Assembly: GCF_001535545.1 (NCBI RefSeq)
Contig: NZ_CP014141.1
Span: 682,001 to 746,000, forward strand
Length of the DNA stretch: 64,000 nucleotides
Direction: 5' to 3'
DNA from: Thermus parvatiensis
Lineage (GTDB): Bacteria > Deinococcota > Deinococci > Deinococcales > Thermaceae
Notes under the pieces: model-generated
Seen by the model: the letters and a program-made list of their open reading frames with translations, nothing else
What the model was told of the DNA's origin: nothing
Database searches by the model: none
Translations under genes and position numbers: made by a program
Part shown: positions 1 through 8,178 of the stretch, piece after piece
Layout of the letters: each line of letters begins with the position of its first letter
How positions within the stretch are numbered: position 1 is the first letter of the stretch

Positions 1-1057
1 CCTCCTCCAAGGAGAGAAGCCCGGGGTCCAAAACGGCCCCGATGGGCCCGGAGTAGACGTAGCCGTAGGGGTGCCCTCCCGTCTGGCGGTAAACGGGGCA
101 GGCGTTGAGGCAGGCCCCGCAGCGGAGGCACCTCAGGGTCTCCCAGGCTTCGGGGTCAGCGAGGAGGGTGGTCCGCCCGTTGTCCACCAGGACCACGTGG
201 ACCTCCTCGGGGCCCTCCTCCCCTTCCTTGGCGGGGCCTTGGATCAGGGAGACGAAGGTGGCAAGGCGCTGCCCCGTGGCCGCCCGGGCGGTGAGGGGGA
301 GGAAGAGGGCGAGGTCAGAAAAGCGGGGGAGGAGCTTTTCTATCCCCACGAAGGCCACGTGCACTCTGGGGAGTGAGGTGGAAAGGCGGATATTCCCCTC
401 GTTTTCCATCAGGGCCAGGGTGCCGGTCTCCGCCACCAGGAAGTTGGCCCCGCTGATGCCAAGCTCCGCTGTGAGGAAGGCCTCCCTTAGGACGTTACGG
501 GCCACCTGGGCCAGGGCCTCAGGGGGGGCGTCCAGAGGGGTGCCGAAGCGCTGGTGGAAGAGCCTCTGGATCTCCTCCAAGGAGAGGTGGATGGCGGGGC
601 CCACGATGTGGCTCGGGGGCTCGCCCAGAAGCTGGATCAGGTACTCCCCGAGGTCCGTCTCGTAGACCTCCACCCCCAGGGCCTCGAGGAGGGGGTTCAC
701 CCCGAGCTCCTCGGTGAGCATGCTCTTGGCCTTCACCGCCCGCTTCACCCCGTGCCTTTGGACCACCTCCCTTAAGACCCGGTGGGCGTCCTCCGGGGTC
801 TCGGCCCAGTGCACCTGGACGCCGTTTTCCCGAAGGCGCCTTTCCGCAAGCTCCAGGTAGCGGTCCAGGTGGCTTAAAACGTGGTCCTTCACCGCCTTGG
901 CCCTTTCCCGCCACGCCTCGATGGGGACCTCGGCGTAGGCCTTGAGGCGGTTTCGCTCAAAGTGGAGCGTGGCCCCGGTGACTGCTTCCCGTACCCCGGG
1001 CTTTTCCCTTAAAAGCCTTGCCGCTTCCTTGGGGTAGAGCTTCGCCTTAGCCCGCAT
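1..1057 (-). CDS. lutB: LutB-type iron-sulfur lactate utilisation protein (partial, C-terminus outside window)
   Basis: Reading the minus strand from the ATG at 1057 gives an uninterrupted frame to the window edge (about 352 residues). The N-terminal part is the LUD-type domain. Near the edge lies a ferredoxin-like cluster, CLRCGACLNACPVY, as in LutB/YkgF proteins, which with LutA and LutC oxidise L-lactate to pyruvate. The start overlaps the last 11 nt of lutA, indicating translational coupling. The second 4Fe-4S motif and the C-terminus lie beyond position 1. Family assignment is firm; the electron acceptor cannot be judged. Confidence 0.85.
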   Translation of the reverse strand, partial: MRAKAKLYPKEAARLLREKPGVREAVTGATLHFERNRLKAYAEVPIEAWRERAKAVKDHVLSHLDRYLELAERRLRENGVQVHWAETPEDAHRVLREVVQRHGVKRAVKAKSMLTEELGVNPLLEALGVEVYETDLGEYLIQLLGEPPSHIVGPAIHLSLEEIQRLFHQRFGTPLDAPPEALAQVARNVLREAFLTAELGISGANFLVAETGTLALMENEGNIRLSTSLPRVHVAFVGIEKLLPRFSDLALFLPLTARAATGQRLATFVSLIQGPAKEGEEGPEEVHVVLVDNGRTTLLADPEAWETLRCLRCGACLNACPVYRQTGGHPYGYVYSGPIGAVLDPGLLSLEE

Positions 1058-1757
1058 ACGCCTCCCAGAGCAGGGTGGCGAGGGGGGCCACCCTGAGGTT
1101 CTCGCCCTTCTTGCCCAGGCGCCCCGCGAGGTGGAGGAGGCAGCCCGCGTCCGTGGAGGTGAGGACCTCGGCCTTGGGCAAGGTGGCGAGCTTCCGGTCC
1201 GCCATGGCCAAGGAGACCTCGGGGAGCTTCACCGAGAAAAGCCCCCCGAAGCCGCAGCACTCCTCCCCGGCCTCCCAGGGGAGGACCTCGGCCCCGGCGT
1301 TTTGCAGGAGGAGAAGGGGCTCCTCCCGCACGCCGAGCTCCCTTAAGGCGTGGCAGCCGTGGTGGTAGGCCACCTTCCTCCCTTTAAGCCCCTCCCCGAG
1401 CTTCTCCACCCCGAGAACCCGCACCAGAAACTGGGAGAGCTCGTAGGTCTTCTCCGCCATCGCCAAAGCCTCCCGGTTTCCGGGAAGGAGCTCAGGGTAG
1501 TGGTTCTTCACCATGCTGGTGCAGCTTCCCGAGGGCAGGACCACGTACTCCGCCTCCTCAAAGACCTCGAGGGTCCTTTTGGCGAGGGGCCTCGCCTCGT
1601 CCCAGTACCCGGCGTTGAAGGCGGGCTGGCCGCAGCAGGTCTGGCCCTGGGGGAAGTCCACCTCCACCCCCAAGGCCCTGAGGAGCTTCACCGCCGCCAC
1701 TCCGGCCTCCGCATAGAACTGGTCCGCCAGGCAGGTGATGAAGAGGGCCACGCGCAT
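1047..1757 (-). CDS. lutA: LutA-type CCG-domain lactate utilisation protein
   Basis: A 236-residue protein with the paired cysteine-rich CCG signatures of LutA/GlpC/HdrB-type redox subunits: QTCCGQPAF near residue 42, GCHALRELG near 134 and ECCGFGGLFS near 167. In characterised bacteria LutA works with LutB and LutC in cytoplasmic lactate oxidation. It precedes lutB with an 11-nt overlap, so it is the first gene of the visible operon. The length is typical of the family. A TATATT -10 lies 8 nt upstream of the ATG and there is no Shine-Dalgarno sequence, which suggests a leaderless or nearly leaderless mRNA. Confidence 0.85.
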   Translation of the reverse strand: MRVALFITCLADQFYAEAGVAAVKLLRALGVEVDFPQGQTCCGQPAFNAGYWDEARPLAKRTLEVFEEAEYVVLPSGSCTSMVKNHYPELLPGNREALAMAEKTYELSQFLVRVLGVEKLGEGLKGRKVAYHHGCHALRELGVREEPLLLLQNAGAEVLPWEAGEECCGFGGLFSVKLPEVSLAMADRKLATLPKAEVLTSTDAGCLLHLAGRLGKKGENLRVAPLATLLWEAYAG

Positions 1758-1765
1758 TTGCGCTC

Positions 1766-1771
1766 AATATA
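1766..1771 (-). promoter_or_regulatory. Putative -10 of lutAB
   Basis: On the minus strand TATATT is followed by 8 nt and then the lutA ATG. No convincing -35 hexamer is visible 16-18 nt further upstream. The transposon at 1823 lies close behind it, so any upstream activator site may have been displaced. Confidence 0.45.
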
Positions 1772-1822
1772 CTTCCATAGGACCCGGTTTGCCTCGGGAG
1801 GCTTCGCTTCCCGGCGAAGAGA

Positions 1823-2769
1823 ATACCTTCGTGTGCTACTTGACCCCGACCCCTGGGGTGTGAAAAAAGGGGGGTGCCATGCGGCAAGATCGTGAGCACC
1901 CCCTTTACCATCTTGACGCAGAAACCCTTCTGGTGGCTACCTACATCTGGGTGGATGACGAGCTCAAGGCCTTGCAGGCCCAAGGCCTCAAGCTCCCCCC
2001 AAAGCAAAAGCACCAGAAGGCTACCCTGGCCGAGCTCCTAACCCTCGCCATCTTTCTCCTTTTGCAAGGCCAAGACCTCGCCAAAGGCTACTTGGCCGCC
2101 AAGACCACCCTCAAGGCCTACTTCCCCTCCCTCCCCCACCTCTCCCGCTTCTACCGGGTCCTTCAGAAGGCCCAGGGGTTGTTGGCTCACCTGGCCATGA
2201 GGCTCTCTGGGGGACAAGGCCTCCTGCAGGTGGTGGACCTCAAGCCTATCCCCCTGGCCCACGGCCACCGCATCCACGGCCTCTCTCTTCCCGAGGCCGC
2301 GATGGGGGTAGGACCTCTGGGGGCTTTCGCGGGCTACGTCCACAAGCTGTTTCCCTGACGGGAAAGCATCATGCCAGTGATGAACGAGCGGGGTCTCTTC
2401 TTTCGTTGGGCCATTCTCCCCGGTAATGCCCGGGAGACCTGGGGGAGGGACCTGCTGGACGGTCTGCCCGCGGTCTTGGGGGACCGGGGCTTCCGCTGGG
2501 TCCAGGGGGTCAAGACCCCGCCCTATCGGGTCAGGGGAGGGAAGGTGGTGGAGACGGGGTGGAGAGAGTGGATGGGGAGGGTCAGGAACTGGATAGAGAC
2601 CCGCTTCAGTGTGATGGTGCGGTCTTTAGGGCTTCATCGGATAGAGGCGCGGTCCTACTGGGGTCTGGTGGCCCGGGTGAACCTCATCCTGCTGGTTCAC
2701 AACCTCATCCGCAGCCGGGTGCTCCTGAAGATGGCCGGGGTGGAGCTATGAGGTAGCACACGAAGGAAT
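1823..2769 (+). mobile_element. IS982-like insertion sequence, about 950 bp
   Basis: The element is bounded by 17-bp imperfect inverted repeats. The left is ATACCTTCGTGTGCTAC at 1823-1839; the right, at 2753-2769, reads ATTCCTTCGTGTGCTAC on the minus strand, one mismatch. It contains one transposase frame. I could not identify an unambiguous target duplication, so the outer ends may be a few bases off. It sits between the lutA promoter and the Mrr-like gene, whose ribosome-binding site starts only a few bases after the right repeat. Confidence 0.75.
1879..2751 (+). pseudogene. Transposase of IS982-like element, interrupted by an in-frame TGA
   Basis: The frame runs from the ATG at 1879 to a TGA at 2356-2358, then continues in the same frame to 2751. 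The two halves together carry a plausible DDE triad: Asp in QVVDLKP (about residue 120), Asp in LGDRGFRW and Glu in WIETRFSVM. The N-terminal segment with AELLTLAIFLL and the C-terminal LGLHRIEARS resemble IS982 transposases, though I hold the family call loosely. The stop lies in TTTCCCTGACGGGAAA, a small palindrome, followed by an ATG at 2371. Unless the stop is read through, the element is inactive. Confidence 0.65.
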
Positions 2770-2791
2770 ATCTTGGGGGGAGGTGAGAGGC

Positions 2792-3805
2792 ATGGCGCTT
2801 TGGTTGGTGCGGGCGGGGAAACGCGGTGAGCAGGAAGAGTTTGCCCTGAATAACAGGGTTGCGGTCATTGGATGGGACGACTTGCCCGACCTCTCTCAGG
2901 TGCAAACTCGGGAGGAACTTTACAATCTCTTGGAGGAGACCTATCCCGAGATTCAACGTAAAGCCCTTCTCAGCTGGCTCAGTCAAATCTGGCCTTTTGT
3001 CCGCGAGATGCAGCAGGGCGATTTGGTTGCCCTGCCCTCCAAGCGGCGGCCTGTCGTTTATTTTGGGCGCGTAAAGGGTCCTTACGTTTACAACCCTAAT
3101 AACCCTGAAGGGGCCAAACACACCCGCCCCGTGGAGTGGTTCAAGGAAATACCTCGGGACAGGATTGACAGGGACATCCTCTACTCCCTGGGGGCGTTTA
3201 TGACCGTGTGCCGCATTCAGCGCAACAACGCCGAGGAACGCGTCGTGCGCCTCCTCGAGGGCAAGTCCCCCGAAAAAATCAAGAATGAAGAAAAGAAAGA
3301 GGGAGAAGTCTATCCAGCGGACTTGGAGGAGTACGCCCTGGATTTGATCCGGCAACACATTGCGCGCAAGTTTAAAGGGCACCGCTTGGCTTATCTCGTG
3401 GAGGCGATTCTTCAAGCCGAGGGGTACTTCACTTACCGTTCTCCCGAGGGACCCGATGGGGGTGTGGACATTCTGGCGGGGCGGGGTCCCCTGGGGTTTG
3501 ACGAGCCTAGGCTCGCCGTACAGGTGAAGTCGGGGGATGCTCCCGTGGGTGGCCCCGAGCTCAACCAGCTTCGCGGCGCCATGGGCAAGCTGAACGCCCG
3601 CGTGGGGCTTTTTGTTTCCTGGGATGGATTTAAGGGGGCCGCCGAGAAGGAGAAGGCGCAGTCCTTCTTTGAGATAAGGCTTTGGGACGCCAACGACCTC
3701 ATTCAGGCCCTACTCGCCAACTACGAAAGGCTTCCCGACGATATTCAGGCGGAAATACCCCTCAAGCGCATTTGGATCCTGCTACCTGGTGAGGAAGAAG
3801 GGTGA
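2792..3805 (+). CDS. Mrr-family restriction endonuclease with N-terminal PUA/EVE-like module
   Basis: Starting at the ATG at 2792 (a GTG lies at 2783, but GGGGGGAGGTGA sits about 8 nt before the ATG), the product has about 337 residues. The C-terminal half shows the Mrr catalytic signature: AYLVEAILQAEGY, then DGGVDILAG (Asp about 226) and AVQVKSG (Gln244-Lys246), a PD-(D/E)xK-type D...QxK core. The N-terminal half, with VIGWDDLPDL, GDLVALPSKRRP, FGRVKGPY and HTRPVEWF, looks like a small beta-barrel base-reader domain. Mrr relatives cut modified DNA, so a modification-dependent defence role is inferred. Its codons are richer in A and T than those of its neighbours, suggesting acquisition. No methylase gene is adjacent. 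Confidence 0.8.
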   Translation: MALWLVRAGKRGEQEEFALNNRVAVIGWDDLPDLSQVQTREELYNLLEETYPEIQRKALLSWLSQIWPFVREMQQGDLVALPSKRRPVVYFGRVKGPYVYNPNNPEGAKHTRPVEWFKEIPRDRIDRDILYSLGAFMTVCRIQRNNAEERVVRLLEGKSPEKIKNEEKKEGEVYPADLEEYALDLIRQHIARKFKGHRLAYLVEAILQAEGYFTYRSPEGPDGGVDILAGRGPLGFDEPRLAVQVKSGDAPVGGPELNQLRGAMGKLNARVGLFVSWDGFKGAAEKEKAQSFFEIRLWDANDLIQALLANYERLPDDIQAEIPLKRIWILLPGEEEG

Positions 3806-3865
3806 CGCTTTCTTGGTGAAGGCTCTGAAACGCAGCTTCTTTCTGGACATCCCTCCGGGCCCTCC

Positions 3866-5118
3866 TTAGGCCTCCTCCTCCAAAAGGGGCAACCGCACCC
3901 TGAAGACCGTGCGCCCGGGGCGGCTTTCCACGGCGATCTCCCCGCCGTGGGCCTTGGCGATGGCGTGGGCGATGGCAAGCCCAAGCCCCGTGCCCCCTCC
4001 GGGCCCCCGGGCGAAGCGCTGGAAGAGGCGGGGGAGGAGGTCCTCGGGGATCCCGGGCCCCGAGTCCTCCACCTCCAGGAGGGCGTGGTCGGCTTCCCGG
4101 CGCACCCGCACCCGCACGCCCTCCTTCCCCGCCGCCCGGACGGCGTTGGCGACGAGGTTGCGAAGGAGCTGGAGGAGGCGGTCGGGGTCCCCGAGGACCT
4201 CGGCGCTTTCCGCCTCGGCCGCCACCCCGTACTCCAGGGCCGCCTCCCGGGCCACCTCCCCCAGGTCCACGATGTGGAGGTTGAGGTTCCGCTCCACCTC
4301 CCCCCGGGCCAGGGCCAGCAGGTCCTCCACCAGGCGGCGCATCCGCTCGGCGGTGGCCCGGGCGGTGCGGAGGGCCTCGAGGTCCATGGGGTTGCGGGCC
4401 AGGCGGTCCAGGTGGCCCAGGAGGACGGTGAGGGGGGTCCTGAGCTCGTGGCTGGCCTCGGCGAGGAAGGCCCGCTCCCGCTCCTTGGCCTCCTTCAGGG
4501 CCTGGAGCAGGGCGTTCACCGCCTCCACCATGCGCCCGAACTCGTCCTTCGGCAGGCGGTGGGGCACGGGGTCCAGGCGGTCGGGGCTTCGGCGCGTGAT
4601 CTCCCGGGCCACGGCCTCCAGGGGCCGGGCGGCGAGGCGGGCCGTGAGGTAGACCAAGGCCAGGCCCAGGGGGAAGAGGAGGAGGAAGGCGCGGAGGAGG
4701 GCCTCCCGGAGGGCCTCGAGGGCGGCCTCAATGGGGCTTGTCTCCGCGGTGAGGACGAGGAGGCCCAGGGGCGTGGCCACGAGGGCGGCGGCGAAGCCCT
4801 CTTCCCAGAGGACCTCCGGGGTGGACCCTGCCCGGCGGAGCCTCTCGGGGGGAGGCGGTGGTCGGGCCGGGTGAGGGCGATGGGGGTGCCGTCTTGAGCG
4901 TAGAGGTGCAGGTAGACCCCGCCCGTGGTGAGGAGGGCGCCCGCCTGGCCCTTCTGGTAGGCCTCGGCCGCCCGGAGGACGTCCTGAACGAGGGTGGCCT
5001 CGAGGCGCCTTTTCAGGGCCTGGTCCACGCTGCGTCCCGCCAGGTACCAGGCCCCGCCCAGGAAAAGGAGCCACAAAAGGGCGAAGGCCAGGAAGAGCCG
5101 GGTGCGGAAGGAGAGCAC
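3866..5118 (-). CDS. Two-component sensor histidine kinase (single-base frameshift in G run)
   Basis: Start is a GTG at 5118, directly abutting the response-regulator stop. The N-terminus has a membrane helix (residues 6-28), a roughly 110-residue extracytoplasmic sensor, a second helix (about 140-160) and a HAMP-like linker. Then come the phosphoacceptor box SHELRTPL (His224), the N box NLVANAVRAA, the G1 box DSGPGIPED and the G2 box GTGLGLAI. Residues up to RPDHRLPP read in one frame and ERLRRAG onward in another. Adding one G to the six-G run at 4847-4852 restores 417 residues. The upstream OmpR-type gene is the obvious partner. Confidence 0.85.
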
Positions 5119-5802
5119 CTAGCCCTCCTCCTCCCTCCTTCCCGGCCGCACGGCGTAGCCCACGCCCCGGACCGTGCGCAGGTATCCATAGGCCCCCGCC
5201 TCCCGGAGCTTGGCCCGGAGGTTGGCCATGTGAACGTCCAGGACGTTGGAGTCCTTGTCCAAGGGCCTGCCCCAGACCCTTTCCTCGATCTCGGGGCGGG
5301 GAAAGACCCGCCCGGGCCGGCTCATAAGGAGGTGGAGGAGGTCAAACTCCTTGGGGGAGAGGCGGACCTCCCGCTCGCGGAAGAAGACCTGGCGCTTCCT
5401 GGGGTAGAGCTCCAGCTGGCCCACGGCGAGGACCTCGCTCCCCTCCTTGTGCCGGAGCTGCACCTGAATCCGGGCCAAAAGCTCGGCAGGGTGGAAGGGC
5501 TTTACCAGGTAGTCATCGGCCCCGCCTGTGAGGAGGCTCACCTTGCGGTCCACCGCGTCCTGGGCCGTGAGGACGAGGATGGGGGTGTCGTCCGTGGCCC
5601 GGATCCTTCGCGCCACCTCCGCCCCGTCCAGGTCGGGGAGGCCGAGGTCCAGGACCACGAGGTCGGGCTTGCCTTCCCGGTGCCGGATCAGCCCTTCCAT
5701 CCCCGTTTTGGCCCAGTCCACCTGGAACCCGGCCTCATTGAGCTCGGCCTCCACGAGCCGGGCCACCTCAGGGTCGTCCTCGATGAGGAGGATCCGCTTC
5801 AT
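5119..5802 (-). CDS. OmpR/PhoB-family response regulator
   Basis: A 227-residue regulator. The receiver domain has the acidic pair EDD at residues 8-10, phosphoacceptor Asp52 in VVLDLGLPD, and Lys in YLVKPFHP. The C-terminal winged helix shows the OmpR pattern LSPKEFDLLHLLM, then VLDVHMANLRAKL and VRGVGYAV. The ATG at 5802 overlaps the stop of the upstream secreted-protein gene by 4 nt (ATGA), and its own stop touches the histidine-kinase start. This gives a regulator-kinase operon that probably responds to an envelope signal. The target genes are unknown. Confidence 0.9.
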   Translation of the reverse strand: MKRILLIEDDPEVARLVEAELNEAGFQVDWAKTGMEGLIRHREGKPDLVVLDLGLPDLDGAEVARRIRATDDTPILVLTAQDAVDRKVSLLTGGADDYLVKPFHPAELLARIQVQLRHKEGSEVLAVGQLELYPRKRQVFFREREVRLSPKEFDLLHLLMSRPGRVFPRPEIEERVWGRPLDKDSNVLDVHMANLRAKLREAGAYGYLRTVRGVGYAVRPGRREEEG

Positions 5803-6164
5803 GGCCAAAGCCTCCCCGGAAGGGCCACGCCGTAGGCCTCTTGCAGGAGCCGAACCAAACTTACCCGTTCCTTCTCCAAAAGGAGGAGTACGTCCCCCTC
5901 CGCCGCCACGCCGGGGAGGACCTGGGGCTTCTTCCCGGGTACGGAAAGGAGAAGGCGCACCTCCGTCCCCGGGCGGGGGGCGAGGGGCGGGGAGAGGGGA
6001 AGGAGGCGGCTGTTCTCGAGGCGCCAGGCGGCGAAGAGGGTCTTCAGGTCGGGGGAGAGGAGCCTGAGCTCCGTCCCCGGGGGCAGGGCTTGGCCGAGGA
6101 GGGGCGGCAAGGCCGCGAAGGCCAGGCCGCAAAGCCCCAGAAGGAGGAGAAGGTGGCGCTTCAC
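5799..6164 (-). CDS. Small secreted protein encoded ahead of a two-component system
   Basis: A 121-residue protein with a clear signal peptide (MKRHLLLLLGLCGLAFA) and no further membrane segment. I recognise no domain. It contains a beta-rich segment (EVRLLLSVPGKKPQVLPG, then AEGDVLLLLEKERVSLVRLL). The gene overlaps the response-regulator start by 4 nt and follows the DUF502 gene by 9 nt, so it is co-transcribed with the signalling pair. It could be a periplasmic accessory to the kinase sensor domain or an unrelated passenger. A cysteine near residue 12 does not form a convincing lipobox. Confidence 0.65.
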   Translation of the reverse strand: MKRHLLLLLGLCGLAFAALPPLLGQALPPGTELRLLSPDLKTLFAAWRLENSRLLPLSPPLAPRPGTEVRLLLSVPGKKPQVLPGVAAEGDVLLLLEKERVSLVRLLQEAYGVALPGRLWP

Positions 6165-6173
6165 GCCCTCATT

Positions 6174-6821
6174 CTAGGACGGCCGCTCCGCCCTTTGTGG
6201 GAGGGAGGTTAAGGGGCTTTGGGGTTTTTCCGGGAGGAGGAAGCCGGCGGAGACCACGTACTTGAGGGCCTCCTCCACGCTGATCTCCAGGGGGAGGACC
6301 TCCTCCGAGGGGACCAGGACCACCATGCCGCTTGCGGGCACCGGGCTTGTGGGCACGAGGACGGCGGTGTAGCCCTCGGGCAGGGGGGGAAGCCTCCCTC
6401 CGACGCTTTGCACCACGAAACAGAGGGCGTAAACCCCCCGCCTCGGGTACTCGATCACCGCCGCCCGGCTGAACTTCACCTCCTGGTGGCCGAAGAGGGT
6501 ATGGGCGATCTGCTGGACGGCCTTATAGATGTCCCGGACGATGGGGAGGAGGAGAAGGGAGCGCTCCAGCGAGACGATGAGCCGCTTCCCCAGGTAGTTT
6601 TCCGCCAGGCTTCCCACCAAGTAGACCAGGACCCCGGCGAGGAAAAGCCCCACGAAGGGAAGAACGGGCTGGTAGGCCCGGGGCACCTCGAGGCCGAAGA
6701 GCCGCAGGAAGGCCTGGATGTAGGCGCCGGAATAGGTGTAGACCCACCCTAAGAGGTAGAGGGTGACAATGAGGGGAAGCAGCGTGACGAGACCGGTGAT
6801 GAGGCGCTGGCGGAGCCGCAT
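6174..6821 (-). CDS. DUF502 family membrane protein
   Basis: A 215-residue protein opening with RLRQRLITGLVTLLPLIVT, a hallmark of DUF502 proteins. A second membrane helix spans about residues 53-72. The conserved stretch LLLLPIVRDIYKAVQQI follows, then the soluble domain with VPTSPVPASGMVVLVP. The function of the family is not established. It is probably the first gene of the operon leading into the secreted protein and the two-component pair, since a TAGACT -10 sits 7 nt before its ATG and the next gene begins 9 nt after its stop. Confidence 0.85.
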   Translation of the reverse strand: MRLRQRLITGLVTLLPLIVTLYLLGWVYTYSGAYIQAFLRLFGLEVPRAYQPVLPFVGLFLAGVLVYLVGSLAENYLGKRLIVSLERSLLLLPIVRDIYKAVQQIAHTLFGHQEVKFSRAAVIEYPRRGVYALCFVVQSVGGRLPPLPEGYTAVLVPTSPVPASGMVVLVPSEEVLPLEISVEEALKYVVSAGFLLPEKPQSPLTSLPQRAERPS

Positions 6822-6828
6822 CCCCTCC

Positions 6829-6834
6829 AGTCTA
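6829..6834 (-). promoter_or_regulatory. Leaderless -10 of the DUF502 gene
   Basis: TAGACT on the minus strand, followed by exactly 7 nt (rich in G) and the ATG. This spacing puts the transcription start at or next to the start codon, as is common in Thermus. It lies in the short gap after the sdrP stop codon. Confidence 0.5.
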
Positions 6835-6842
6835 TAAAAGGC

Positions 6843-7451
6843 CTAGCGCCCCTGGCCCCGGCTTTCGGCGAGCGCCTTGAGCCCCTTGAGGTCCAGAAGC
6901 TGGATCTTCCCGTACCCGGAGCGGATGTACCCTTCCCGGGCGAGCTCCCCGATGACCTTGGTCACCGTTTCCCGGACGCTCCCCACCGCGGCCGCCAGCT
7001 CGTCGTGGGTGGCCTTGAGCACCACCTTGCCCTCCTCCTCGTGGGCCAAGGGGGTCTCCGAAAGCTCCAAAAGGGCCGCGGCCATGCGGTTCTTGAGGCG
7101 CTGGGTGGCGAGGCGCTCAATCCGGCGGTAGGCCTCGGCCAGGCCCTGGGAGAGGTGCTGGGCGAGGTCCTTGAGGAGATCGGGATCGGGGTTTTCCGGC
7201 AGGGGCTCGAGGCGGACGTCCGTGGCGGCCTCGGCGAAGTAGATGCGCTCCTGGCCGAAGAGGGCCTCCTCGCCGAAAAAGCCTCCAGGGCGGACGAGGC
7301 GGAGGGTGAGGGCGTTCCCCTCCTCGTCCACCGCTTCCAGGCGCACCAGGCCCTCGAGGACCCGGTAGGCCCGGTCCCTCGGCCCCGGCACCCCGGGGTA
7401 GAGGATGACGTCCCCCGCCTTGAAGCTCACGGTCTCGCGCACCTGGGTCAT
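6843..7451 (-). CDS. sdrP: Crp/Fnr-family transcription regulator SdrP
   Basis: The 202-residue sequence (MTQVRETVSFKAGDVILYPG...) matches my memory of T. thermophilus SdrP, a cAMP-independent CRP/FNR regulator linked to stationary-phase and oxidative-stress gene activation. The N-terminal cyclic-nucleotide-like beta-barrel includes GGFFGEEALF. The dimer helix follows, then the helix-turn-helix THDELAAAVGSVRETVTKVIGEL (about residues 148-170). The start is supported by AAGGAGG upstream, so this gene uses a Shine-Dalgarno leader. It is followed after 21 nt by the DUF502 gene, which has its own -10. Confidence 0.92.
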   Translation of the reverse strand: MTQVRETVSFKAGDVILYPGVPGPRDRAYRVLEGLVRLEAVDEEGNALTLRLVRPGGFFGEEALFGQERIYFAEAATDVRLEPLPENPDPDLLKDLAQHLSQGLAEAYRRIERLATQRLKNRMAAALLELSETPLAHEEEGKVVLKATHDELAAAVGSVRETVTKVIGELAREGYIRSGYGKIQLLDLKGLKALAESRGQGR

Positions 7452-7527
7452 GCCGAACCTCCTTGCCCCCAGGCTAGCACGGGGGCGGGGATTTTGTAAA
7501 CCTTAGGGTTGCAAAAATCGCGCCGGG

Positions 7528-7757
7528 CTACCCCTTCCCCAGAGGGCGCTTCTTCGCCACGGGGAGGAGGCGGTGGATGGCGATCTTCGCCCTCTCCCCC
7601 CGCCCTTCCGCCTCGGCGAGCCTAAGCCTCGCCCAAAAAAGGGCCATCTCCCAAACGGCGCGAAGCCTTTCCTCTAGGGGCACCTCCCGCCACTCCGCCC
7701 GGTCGTCGGGGGCGCGTCCAGGGGGAACCTGCGGGCCACGGGCCGGATCTCCCTCAT
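7528..7757 (-). CDS. Small protein paired with nucleotidyltransferase (frameshift in G run)
   Basis: Beginning at the ATG at 7757, which overlaps the preceding stop by 4 nt, the peptide starts MREIRPVARRFPLDAPP. It then continues in another frame as DDRAEWREVPLEERLRAVWEMALFW to a stop at 7528. One extra G in the five-G run at 7708-7712 makes a continuous 76-residue protein. The W..xPxEERLxAV pattern resembles small proteins often encoded next to AbiEii/DUF6036-type nucleotidyltransferases; I recall this pairing but cannot verify it here. Function unknown; a toxin-antitoxin-like role is only a hypothesis. Confidence 0.6.
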
Positions 7758-8178
7758 TCCAGCTCCTCCAAGTCCCTGAGGTCCACGGGCCGCCCAAAGG
7801 CTCGCTTGAGGGCCTTGAAGTCTTCGGGGTGGACCACGTAGACTTGGACCCCTTCCACCTCGTGCTTCAGGGCCCGGACGAAGGCCTCGTCAAAGGGGGG
7901 CGTTTCCAGGATCACCAGGTCTATGCGGTTGGGGGCGTAGCCCAGCTGGACCACGCCGGGGCTTGCCAGGTCCTCCACGGTGAGGCCCAGGTCATCCCCC
8001 CGAAGAAGCGGCGGATGGCGGCGAGGACCCTGGGGGCTTCCTCCGCGTCCACCCAGAGGTCCAGGTCCTTGGTGAAGCGAGGCCTTCCGAAGAAGGCCAG
8101 GGCGTACCCCCCGATGACCAAGAACCGGGCTCCCTCTTGGTGGAGGGCCCGGAGGAAGTCCAGCATGTCCGGGGTCAT
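7754..8178 (-). CDS. Nucleotidyltransferase-fold protein, MNT/DUF6036-like (frameshift in C run)
   Basis: The ATG at 8178 overlaps the cutA stop (ATGA). The N-terminal half carries the nucleotidyltransferase signature IGGYALAFFG followed by TKDLDLWVD (metal-binding Asp pair). The C-terminal half, VEDLASPGVVQLGYAPNRIDLVI through KALKRAFGRPVDLRDLEELE, lies in another frame. One added base in the six-C run at 7996-8001 joins them into about 141 residues. Such minimal transferases can AMPylate or otherwise modify partners in toxin-antitoxin modules; no target can be inferred here. Its overlap with the following small gene supports a two-gene module. Confidence 0.75.
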
